In this document: positions 55,191 through 64,000 of the stretch, piece by piece
Numbering within the stretch: position 1 is the first letter of the stretch
How the letters are laid out: each line of letters begins with the position of its first letter
DNA from: Nigrospora sphaerica
Lineage: Eukaryota; Ascomycota; Sordariomycetes; Amphisphaeriales; Apiosporaceae
Reading direction: 5' to 3'
DNA length: 64,000 nt
Assembly: GCA_018287875.1 (NCBI GenBank)
Contig: JAGVVL010000022.1
Span: forward strand, 3,472,001 to 3,536,000
Notes under the pieces: model-generated
Databases searched by the model: none
Seen by the model: only the letters and a program-made list of their open reading frames with translations
What the model was told of the DNA's origin: nothing
Made by a program: the position numbers and the translations under genes

Positions 55191-57391
55191 GATGGTCGGA
55201 TAAGGGGGCGCGGAGTCGAGCTGGGAACGTTGCGCGCGGAGGTAGGGGGAAAACGGCACGGCACCGCTGCAGATGATCGTTTCTCTCGGACGTCTGGTCG
55301 CTACGACGGTCGACGGTCGACGGCGTGGCTATATTTCGTCGTGTCGTTGTGCCGTTTCCCCCGGGGCCGCGAGTGCCAAGGAGTTTTGTGGTTGTCCGTT
55401 TGTCGGTCCGCCAGCCAGCCCCGGGCAGGACACCCTCGGACGTCCGGCGCAGGCTATTCAGCCATCGCGTGCCTAACGCACAGCTGCGGAAATGTGTGTC
55501 ATTGCGGTGTTCTGGAGGATGCGTGGGCGGCCACGGGGGAAAACGCTGTGCGCTGGTTTGCGAGATGCAGACGTGGTGCTCCCACAGTGCCACGATCGAT
55601 AACTAGTGTTTTTTCCTCTCGGCGCCGGGGCCGACTGCGACGTTGATGCGGGAAACTGCGACCCTGAGATTGTTCGGCTGCGGTTGCCATGGCCAGAGCG
55701 CCCCCCGCGAAGCGGCAACGTCTTGCAAATCCCAGATCCCGCGCACTGGCGCGGACTGGGCAGCAACTACTCAGCCGGCGCCGATCGTCGCCAAAGTCCC
55801 TGGCGATCCCGATCAACTCTCGTCGGGTGCTTTACTGGCACGCCAGACGCCGTCGTCTTCTGGTTCGGGAATACGTCGCGACCGCGGCGCCTTGCCCTCC
55901 CGTGCTCCCTGCCCGCCTGCGTCTTCTCCTCGTCACCCCCCTCGTCTTCTCCTCGTCATCTCCCTCGCCTCCTCCCCGTCATCTCCCTCGCCTCGCCCCT
56001 GGGGTCGTGACCAACATGCGGACCTACGACGGCATGCGCCCCAGGCTCACCTGCTGCTAGCCGCCGCGGCCTGTTGAGTATGCCGACTTGCCGTCCGCCT
56101 CGGCTCTGACGTCTTGCCGTTGACGACAGAGCCGCACGCCAACGGGGCTCTAACGCCTAGGATCAGAAATATAGTGCCAAGAGCGGTGGTCGCTGCTGAA
56201 CCCCCTGCATCAAATCTGCCGCTGTGGGGCGAGACGCCGGGGGCCTTCCACAGCTTCCGAACCTCTATGCTTGAGACAGCGCTGCAAGGGCAGGGTGCGG
56301 TGTTGATGGAGAGGCACCCGAGGAATGTATCTAGGTCAGTGGACGCACAAACCACCTATCGTGACGGGGCCCACGAGAGGAAGCTGCTACTGAGTATACA
56401 CAGTAAATTGCCCGGGGGCCGCCAATCACAGCCGGCCTGACGCCCCGCCAGGCTCGCCCGAAAGAAGAAAAGTTCTTTTCACCGGACACACTGAACCAAT
56501 CGGAACACATTAGACGCCAAGCCACCAGGTGCGCTGGTGCTGTGGGCTCCGTGTGGCTCCATGTGGCTCCCCGAGGACGTGTGGTCCGAGGCGGTCGTAT
56601 ACTGCTCGCCTCCTTTCCCGCTGCTGCGGGCCAAGCGGCTAGTGGGTTTCCGTTATAGTCAACGCTCGCCGTCATTCCCAAAACGTGGGAGTCGAAGTGG
56701 GTGTAGCCGCCGCGTCGGTAGGCAGGCGGTGGCAGCGCTATCCTCGGTTCGCGGCTCGCGGCTCCCTTCTCGAAAGGCCGTCTTCTGTCACGCTGCTCGC
56801 ACCAGGGGGAGGGCAGAAAGGGGGTGGGGGTCACCGTTGGCTAGCTCGCAGCTCTCGCCTCAGCAGTGCTGCGTTAGGCCGAAGAGCCTCGTTGCCCGCC
56901 CGGCGGCGACTATCCGTACCTGGCAGGGCCTCGGCGGAAGACGCTGAGGGTCCACCCGACAACAGGAACAAACGACCTCCCCCCCCCCCAAACTGCCCCT
57001 CAGCGGTCCCAGGAGGGTCTACGGGGGGGTCGGTTTCCACACGAAGCAATCAACAGAACGCAGGGCCAAGACAGAAGGAACGATGAGATGCATGCATGGC
57101 GAGATTGCATCCATCACCACGGCAGTTATCCGAAAGGTAGAGGGTGAGGACGTGAGGCTCGCCCTCTATAAGAAGGGCAGAGCCGCCGATGATGAAGAGG
57201 CTTCTTCTTGTTCCTCAGCAGCAGCAGCAGCAGCCCCGTTACCATCGCTTGAATCATCTCACTCTCATTCTTTTCTTCACTATCTACCCTCTTTTACACC
57301 TCGGGACTGTGTCCAAGACTCTTTTTTTCTTCCAGCACTATTACCCACCCAAGTCAACAAGGAAACCAAAGCAAACCCCTTCACCGTCACC
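55191..57391. other. Divergent intergenic region and AA9 promoter
   Basis: 2.2 kb between divergent genes. Three overlapping plus-strand frames at 55.6-56.1 kb are Arg/Pro/Ser-rich with no recognisable domain and are not called. A CAG repeat of about six units lies near 57220-57237 in the probable AA9 leader. Confidence 0.4.
57167..57172 (+). promoter_or_regulatory. TATA box of the AA9 gene
   Basis: TATAAG lies 225 bp upstream of the ATG at 57392, with a C/T-rich leader between. Confidence 0.45.
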
Positions 57392-58293
57392 ATGAAGATC
57401 ACCGCCATCACCGCCGCCGTCCTGGGAGGACTCCTGCCCCTGGTCCAGGCGCACTACTTCTTCGACACCCTCGTCGTCAACGGCCAGGAGCGGCGCGACG
57501 TGGTGCGCGGCAACACGCGGCAGGCCAAGTACAACCCGACCAAGTGGAAGAACCAGCGGGACAACACGTCGCCCGACGGGCCCGAGATGCGGTGCAACCT
57601 GGGAGCCGAGACGTTTGCGTCGCGCACGCAGACGGCCGAGGTGCGGGCCGGTAGCAAGGTGGCCATGAAGCTCGCCGTCGGCGCCCGCTTCCAGCACCCC
57701 GGCCCCGGCCTGGTCTACGCCTCGCGCGCCCCCAACGGCGCCAAGAACTCGGTTGGCGACGGCGACTGGTTCAAGATTGCCGAGATGGGCGTCTGCAACC
57801 CCGGCGCCGACTTCCTCAAGAACGCCTGGTGCACCTGGGACAAGGACCGCCTCGAGTTCACCATCCCCCAGAACATGCCCAACGGCGAGTACCTCATCCG
57901 CTCCGAGCACATTGGTCTCCACGGCGCCCATGACGGCCAGGCCGAGGTAAGGCCCGCCCCCCCTTTTTTTGGAAAAAAAAAATATTGGCTAACCCTTCTC
58001 CCTTCAAGTTCTACCCGACCTGCGCGCAGATCAAGGTCGTCGGCGGCGCCCAGGGCGGCAACCCCGGCCCCACGGTCAAGTTCCCCGGCGCCTACAAGCG
58101 GACGGACCCCGAGGTCAACTTCAACCTCTGGAGCGGCTACAAGCCCTACAAGATGCCCGGCCCGGCCGTCTGGGGCGGCAACGGCCGCCGCGGCCTCGAG
58201 GGCGAGGACGAAGCCGCCGCCGCCAACGTCACCGAGATCGAAGTCGCCCCCGTCGTCCGCCAGCACGCCCGCGACCTGCCCGTCCTCAACTAA
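57392..58293 (+). CDS. AA9 lytic polysaccharide monooxygenase (secreted)
   Basis: The model is join(57392..57946, 58009..58293), 279 aa, with a 62-nt intron. The signal peptide is residues 1-20, cleaved after LLPLVQA so that His21 becomes the N-terminus, the first ligand of the copper histidine brace. The second ligand is His102 (FQHPGPG). Second-sphere and axial residues are His173 (SEHIGLHGAH) and Tyr187 in AEFYPTCAQI. The Gln usually found two residues before this Tyr is Glu185 here. Cys68/Cys190 and Cys135/Cys147 could pair. These enzymes oxidatively cleave cellulose or hemicellulose with O2 or H2O2. There is no CBM1: the sequence ends in an acidic, Ala-rich tail after the catalytic domain. 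It is probably induced by plant polysaccharide, though no regulator site was proven. Confidence 0.92.
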
Positions 58294-59269
58294 AAAAGGG
58301 GGGGAACACATTGTTTCCTCTTTTTTGGGCTGGGCTCGAAAAGGACGCTTTACCTTTTTTTTGGGCCTTGGTAACCCCTCTCAAACTCCCACCAAACGGA
58401 TCGTACTAGTTACGCTCCGTTCTGCTCTGCTCTGTTCGAAAACATGCCTTATTTCTGCTTCCCTGAACCGCCCCCGGCGCGGTGGCCGGGCGCCCGCTTC
58501 ACTCCTCGCTCTTTTTTTCCGATGGAGGGAATGGGTGGATCCGGCTTTCATGTACATATTTCTCGCATATAGAACTCGAGAATAAAGCATGCTGCTCTCT
58601 TCGAATCTCTCGTCCATATGCGGCTCCCATGCCTACTCTTCTGTTTGAATCATGAATCACCACAAAGCGTTGTGTCATCGTACAAACCCGACAGCTTTCC
58701 CCGTGCTTAAAAGTCTGCTTCCACGGATCCCGAGTCGGGAAAACGAGGTGGCTCGCTGTCGCGCCCGGGGAACAGGAAGTCCTGCCGGTTCACGAATCAG
58801 GGGCGGGGGAACTACCGGTATCTGTAAATGGTACCCACGGCGGAGAGCCGAGATTGGCAAAAGCTGCGCTGGGGCTTGTCCCCTATTAGAATATAGGTAT
58901 CGGAAGGCATCGCCTCCGAATTAAGCGTTGTCCTGTCCTTACTTCCCTCAGCCGCCAGCCCCTCTATACGTACTTCCTTACCGCCACGTCCGTGGCTTCC
59001 CCGGTTACGCGAAAGGGGGCTGCAACCTCGTGCTGCTTCTGTCTAGTGGGAATTCCCGCCTTCGCGGCGGACTAAGGGGATTTGCAGTTTTCGGGCCCGA
59101 GTCTTTCGTAGCCTGCTTAGGAAGCTCGTGCGGAACGTAATTTTGGAAACGGGCGGTTCGTCGGAACACGGCCCCGGGACGGGCAGCCGCGCGAACTTCC
59201 CCGAACGTCGTGATGGGCGTCGGCACCGAGGTTCACGGCGGGCGCGAAAGAAGCAAGGGATGGAAATTG
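58294..59269. other. Intergenic spacer
   Basis: About 1 kb between converging genes: the AA9 3' region with T-rich stretches and an AATAAA word near 58581, then nothing recognisable up to the rhodopsin-domain gene. Confidence 0.45.
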
Positions 59270-61059
59270 TCATTTTGGCATGTACTGGAGCGCCCAGTCA
59301 GTCTCCTCTATCGCCGCGGTGGCGGTGCTGCTACCAGAGGTGCCCGGCCGGGCGCCCCGCGCGTGGGCGTCCGCACGGCCCTCGCCGCCTTGACCGAGGC
59401 TCGCCTGGCGCGAGCACCCCGGCTCCGAGGCGGCGATGGTGGTCGAGGAGCTGATGGTACGCCACGGGGGGCTCCGGGGCCGGGCGCGGCCCGCTTCTTC
59501 TTCGTCGCCGTCGTCGTCTTCGTCGTCGTCGGCAAACAAGAACGCCGTCATCTGCTCGTCAATGCTCTGCAGCTCGATGGCCGTGTCGTGGATGCCGGAC
59601 TTCCCGTGCCCCGGGAGCCCGCTGCGGCGGAAGGGGCCGTCGTCACCATCACGGTCGTATTCTTCGTCCCTGGCGTTGCCGGGGTGACGCGGCTGCTGAC
59701 GGCGGAGTAACTGGAGCTGCCGCCGGCGGTCGGCGGGCAGATAGGGGCCCCGGGCCCAGAAGGACGGGCGGAAGAACGGGTAGACGACGGGGGCGGTGAC
59801 GGCGATCAGGCCGACGCCGAGCTCGCGGAAGCCCCCTACCATCACCCAGTATCGTCAGTGATTGGTTCTAGGACGGGGGTTCGAGGAGTATGTCCGGAGC
59901 AACCTCAACCCCAAAATGCCGGAAGCAGAGGCCAACTGGAGTATGCGAGGAGTGCTTCGTGCCGGCATGGGTAATCAAGAACCCCAGATGGTTGCTTACA
60001 GAGGTTGATGACGATGACGGACATGCGGCCGCTAATGGTTATCCAGGCGCGGACGATGGCGGTGCCGATGACGAAGAGACCCGACGAGAGCAACAGCGCG
60101 ATGCCCAGCTTGCGCAGCGGCCGCACCCGCAGGTGCCAGAGGATCGGTACCGGAATCGACAAAATCGCCGCGTCCGTTGTCACGTTGAGGAACACCAGGG
60201 TCCAAAAGTTCTGCGGGCGGTATATGCACTCGGGCCCCGGCCGGGGTTTGATCTGCCAGTTTGCCGACAGCCTGCAGCCCTGCGTCAATCAATAGGTGGA
60301 AAGGGGGGGAGAATCGCGTCCCCTTTGTCCGGCACTCCGGGAAAGGGGGGAAAGAGACCTGCAGGTCGTTACTCACGGTCGACAGCTAAGCAGGGCCGTC
60401 AGGCATAGAACAATGTACGAGACGCCACAAAGCCACGCGAGAAAGATAATGGTTTTTCGGCGTATGATGCCGAGGGTGAGGCTGTTGTAGAAGAAGAGCA
60501 CCGAGAACTTCAACGACCCTGTGCCCGCAGGTCCTACGTTAACCAAGAGGCCCGGCGGCCGGAGCGGGTAGGCTGACGCACATATACAACCCGTATATAT
60601 GAAGAAAGACAGATACTCAACGCGAGACCCCATGGTCAGTATCTCAATGTCCTCCTCCGTCAAAAGGTCGATGTTGGCCTCGTTGACCTCCATTGCCGAT
60701 CCTGAATAGTAAGTGAAGACGACAATGACAAGGCACGCCGTGTAGAGCGCCAGGTACTGCCGACCGGGCCGGTGAGCTTTTGCTGCCTCGGGTGGCGGAA
60801 TGCATACCGCGATCACGTACCAGCAGGGAGAGGTAGTCATCGCCTCGGAACCCATTGAGGCCCACTGTTCGAACGCGTGTGACGAACCGTAGGAGGATGA
60901 CGAGGACGCCTGCCACGTACCATGCCTGCGTTTGCCGTCTCAGCACCACGGATAGGAGGCTAGGTGCTTAGCAAGGGGAAGCCGTAGAAAACGTACCGCG
61001 CACTCTGGGATGTAGGTATCGCTGGTTTCCAATATGACAACGTGAGAGGGGCTTTTCAT
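59270..61059 (-). CDS. Fungal rhodopsin-domain integral membrane protein (PTH11-related class)
   Basis: The six-exon model is complement(59270..59835, 60000..60271, 60377..60518, 60588..60756, 60821..60925, 60997..61059), 438 aa, with every junction in frame. Seven membrane helices are visible: WYVAGVLVILLRFVTRV, LYLALYTACLVIVVFTYY, FFIYTGWSLKFSVLFFYNSL, TIIFLAWLCGVSYIVLCLTA, FWTLVFLNVTTDAAILSIPV, LGIALLLSSGLFVIGTAIVR and LGVGLIAVTAPVVYPFF. Diagnostic family words are GFRGDDYLSLL after helix 1, WSLK in helix 3 and LSCRPLSANWQI after helix 4. No N-terminal CFEM domain is present. The last 165 residues are cytoplasmic and disordered, with an acidic run (DDDEDDDGDEEE). Such proteins are plasma-membrane, GPCR-like receptors of largely unknown ligands. 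The first exon (21 codons) is the least certain. Confidence 0.85.
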
Positions 61060-63100
61060 GGCTTCGATGTCACCGAGATCACGTACGTCTTCGAAAACCG
61101 TTTCATGGCGCGTCCGTAATACCTGGGGTGCGGGGCAGCACGCTCGGTCAAGGGAGGAAAGGAGGAAGTGCGAGTAAGATAGGCAACAGGCCGTAAAATG
61201 CGCATACCATGCGGGCAGAAGTCACCCCTGGCCCTGCCTTTCCCGAGGTAAAGGCCAGGCGCAGCTTTAAAGCCAGGACGATCCGGAATGGCCAGCATCC
61301 AGATGCGGTACCATGTTTCCTAGTGCTTCGAGCTGTAGCCGCTTGCCCAACACGAACCCTGACTCGCTAACCGTGATGGTAAGGTGACACCCCAAGAAAG
61401 CCAATAGTCCCAGGCGGCCTGGCTCGCCTAAGACCTTCGATGGCTGGCTTCGGCAATTGCAGGTGGGAATCTGGCCGTCATTGGAGTGCACAAAGTCCCT
61501 TTGAACTCGAATGTCACTGTCGCGGTTGAGAATACAGAGTTTGGCAATATCGCAATGAGGATGGGGTGGGAAGGGGACGGGGTGAGGTTGCTGGCGGCCA
61601 CAACTAGCCACGTGCTTCGTGCGGTCTTAAGCATCCCCTTCCTCTGGGTGGTGCCTATGCAGGTAACTGCATCGACCGACAGGATTGAAGATGAGGTGAC
61701 ATCGTCGTTGACATCGGTAACGACTAGAGAAACCCGGGGGGCAGGGAATTGTGTGGTCAGCGCCGGCCGATGAGCCGGTTTCCAGCAGCTGACGCTTGCG
61801 GCATACCAGTAGTAGTCGGGTACGAGCAGCAGCGAGGATGGGTCCATCTTGGGGCATCATCGATTGCAAAATGTCGAAGCGGTACTGGTCTCGTCGGCAT
61901 AATGGCCCGTCCGGCACAGCCGGATCCCAGGCCCTCCCACCCGCCCCCACGGGCGTATTGACGACACTGCTCGAAGTTTGGTAAATGTGAGCTATAAGGT
62001 TCGCTAGGGCGGTGGACGCCGGCGGCAGTTACAGCTCAAAGAGCGGATGCATGTGGATTCACCTTTCCGAACCAGTCGCAACGGGGTCCTTCACAGGACC
62101 GGGAGCCCGGGCGGTGGTTGGTCACTGAGTTTGTGGGTAGTAGGAGCAGGAATCGCGCTCTGGCGAAGGCTTTCGGGCAACATGCCGCGAGCACGAATTC
62201 CCCGGAGATGGCACACTGCTGCCAGGCGCCAGGACTGAACCGATGACCACCGTAGCGCGTGTGCGCTGACTCGATGGCAGCACCGACGCGAACGAGGCAT
62301 AGCAGCCGGGACCGAAACTACCAAGCCGCCTCAGCCGCGAGGCGTCGGTCCGCGGACCAATGTCTCCCTGCCTACCCCTGGCGGTCTCGGCTGTCGGTTC
62401 TAGGCCAGCGAATGACCGGCGCTTCCTCGCACCGAAAAGGTCTCTCTACATCGACCGGCCCAGCGCTATGTGTTTTCCTCCCCTTGTCACTGGGACCCGG
62501 AAGACCGACCGCATAAGACTTGGATCACCTCCCACCACCTGGGTCACATTCTCTCCTTCGCCCTCTCTCGGGACGCGGCATTTGGAGCTTCGTGACCCAA
62601 GGCCACGGGGGAGTCGGCTCGCCTACCGCTGCTGGATGAGAGCAGATCGCATGCACGTACACTATTTGGGACCAACGTGTCTGATGCCAAGGTCAGTTTT
62701 GTCTTCCCGCCGTGAACCCAAGCGTTCGCGAGGCAGGGGAATCCACGGCGACGCAAAGTGCGTAGCATGGCCCAGAAGCCGCTCTATTTTCTGTTTTATC
62801 TGACTTGAATCATGGCTCATATCTGCTTCGTGGGAATCGTAAATGTCGTGAAAACATGGATACTGTACAGTCCTCGGTGCAGTCCGAGCACCACCGCAGC
62901 CTTTTCTTCCGGCCTGTAAAATGCATCAGTAGGATTCGCCGGTTTTGTGTGTCCGCCTCCGACACGTGCGCCGCAGTCACTCTCGCCTGCCGCGGGACGC
63001 GTGGTCGCAGGGCATCGAAAACATCAGCTGGCGGAAACAAGCTGGAAGCTGCAAACCCCCTTCTATGTGGTTTTTGGAGCGCCGCGGTTTTGCTTTCCCC
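61060..63100. other. 2 kb gene-free stretch
   Basis: A minus-strand frame of 140 codons at 61428-61847 begins with a plausible ATG (MDPSSLLLVPDYYW) but has no domain resemblance and mixed codon bias, so it is not called. No RNA gene or repeat was recognised. Confidence 0.4.
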
Positions 63101-64000
63101 TTACGGCCCACGGCCGTAGCTTTTGCCTTTGACATCCGAAGAGGCTGGATCTGACGTCTTGAGTAGCTCTCGGAGGCTTCCTTCTGCATAACTCCTTGAC
63201 CTCGGCCCCTTGTTGTCCGACGACGCAACTTCAGTCACACTTGTGCCACGCCATGGCATCCAGTTCCCGAACCCTGCTAATAAGCCGGGTGCTCCCCGAG
63301 CTTCGTCGGGACTCGAAATGGCAGCAGCGGCCACCGAAGCTGACACGACAGCGCGAGATGGCCCGGCAGGCGCATCGGGTGTGCGTGTTTCGGTGCCGGT
63401 CTCCTGCGACGTCCTAATCTCCAAATGATTGCGTGAAGTCTTGGGTCGGGCGGGCTCGCTGACCAGAGCGGCCCCCGAAGATCTAGGCGAGCCCAACTCG
63501 CCCGGGCCGAGGCGCGTACTGTCCATGACGGCATTGGCAAATGTGGCCGATTTCCTCCTCGCAACTTTGTTCTGGCCGTCTTCCCGCGTTTGGTGGGAGA
63601 TTTCGCCGCTGCTGCGCGAGCCTCCGCTCCCGCTTCCGTCTTTTCGCTTCCTGGAAGTTCGTCCGCGGACATCGTCGGCGAGTTCCCGAGCCGACTTTTT
63701 CTTACTCTTATCCTCTTCGGAGGAGCGACTGGAGCTCATGATGGTTTCCAAGTTGCTGTATGCCGCGCTTCGCCGGCGGGCCCCGCTCCGCCGTTTCTTC
63801 TGCCTCGTCGACGACCGCTCGTCGTCACTCGGAATGGCCTGCAACGTCGGGCCTCCCAGGGGTTGGCATCTAGAAGAGGAGCCGGCTGCGCTTGCCAAGA
63901 ATCCGTTCCCGTTGCCGTGGGGCACCATGTGAACTTCGTATTGGTTGCTCAAGGAGTACTTGGATCGGGCGCAGATCTCGGCGATGCGGTCCAGGTCGGC
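63101..64000 (-). CDS. C-terminal 299 residues of a Ser/Lys-rich protein of unknown function (5' truncated)
   Basis: The frame is open from the right edge to TAA at 63101-63103 with no start codon needed inside the window; the entering sequence is ADLDRIAEICARSKYSLSNQ, then YEVHMVPHGNG. That segment looks folded and conserved. It is followed by a long disordered region rich in Ser, Lys and Arg (SARRRSAAYSNLETIMSSSR, EEDKSKKKSARELADDVRG), several candidate nuclear-localisation patches (RQKKRRSGARRRS, RTSRKRKDG) and Ser-Pro sites (GSPRSS, ISSPDE). The last 80 residues include a short ordered patch, LLAGFGNWMPWRGTSV. A nuclear or signalling scaffold role is only a guess; I do not recognise the family. 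Confidence 0.75.
   Translation of the reverse strand, partial: ADLDRIAEICARSKYSLSNQYEVHMVPHGNGNGFLASAAGSSSRCQPLGGPTLQAIPSDDERSSTRQKKRRSGARRRSAAYSNLETIMSSSRSSEEDKSKKKSARELADDVRGRTSRKRKDGSGSGGSRSSGEISHQTREDGQNKVARRKSATFANAVMDSTRLGPGELGSPRSSGAALVSEPARPKTSRNHLEIRTSQETGTETRTPDAPAGPSRAVVSASVAAAAISSPDEARGAPGLLAGFGNWMPWRGTSVTEVASSDNKGPRSRSYAEGSLRELLKTSDPASSDVKGKSYGRGP

Noticed and set aside
55606..56077. Three overlapping plus-strand frames rich in Arg, Pro and Ser
   Set aside because: All three frames are open because of composition; none has a domain or coding periodicity that singles it out.
61428..61847. 140-codon minus-strand frame starting MDPSSLLLVPDYYW
   Set aside because: Start context is acceptable but codon bias fades and no domain or downstream exon was found.

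Overview
The window is nuclear DNA from a filamentous ascomycete (Pezizomycotina), most likely a sordariomycete. The reasons are single-gene transcription units on both strands, short introns (about 50-165 nt) with GTANGT-type donors and CTAAC-like branch sites, coding exons very rich in G/C at third positions, and typical fungal families (central-region Zn2Cys6 regulator, AA9 polysaccharide monooxygenase, fungal rhodopsin-fold membrane protein, Sec72, Grr1, Aim18). The class assignment is inference. I could not place the genus.

Layout. 1-18 kb: the acidic tail of a gene cut by the window edge, an old-yellow-enzyme-type flavin reductase, a convergent S33-type alpha/beta hydrolase, a seven-exon Zn2Cys6 regulator and a five-exon TauD-like dioxygenase, separated by long gene-free stretches. 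18-21.6 kb: an AT-richer stretch without recognisable genes. 21.6-23.7 kb: Sec72 and a small unknown protein. 23.7-29.1 kb: gene-free. 29-34.3 kb: three related small cysteine-rich proteins on the minus strand, with one more small predicted gene among them. 34.3-39.2 kb: gene-free. 39-55 kb: a dense housekeeping block with Aim18-like protein, epoxide hydrolase, Grr1 F-box/LRR protein, nucleoside hydrolase, a ketoreductase-type SDR, DNA primase large subunit and a SnoaL/NTF2-like protein. 57-64 kb: a secreted AA9 monooxygenase, a seven-helix fungal rhodopsin-domain protein, and a serine/lysine-rich protein cut by the right edge.

How the genes relate. Most are independent housekeeping or catabolic genes and do not form an obvious pathway. 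The main exception is the 29-34 kb group: its three proteins share one cysteine/histidine spacing pattern, W-x-C-C-x-C-x9-C followed by C-x-H-x2-C-x2-C, preceded by a C-x4-C pair and an N-terminal Met-Cys motif. I do not recognise this as a named domain, and it is the best candidate here for an undescribed family. Multi-exon models were built by hand from splice signals and frame continuity and have not been tested against transcripts. Intergenic stretches were read for tRNA, rRNA, transposon and CRISPR signals and none was recognised.
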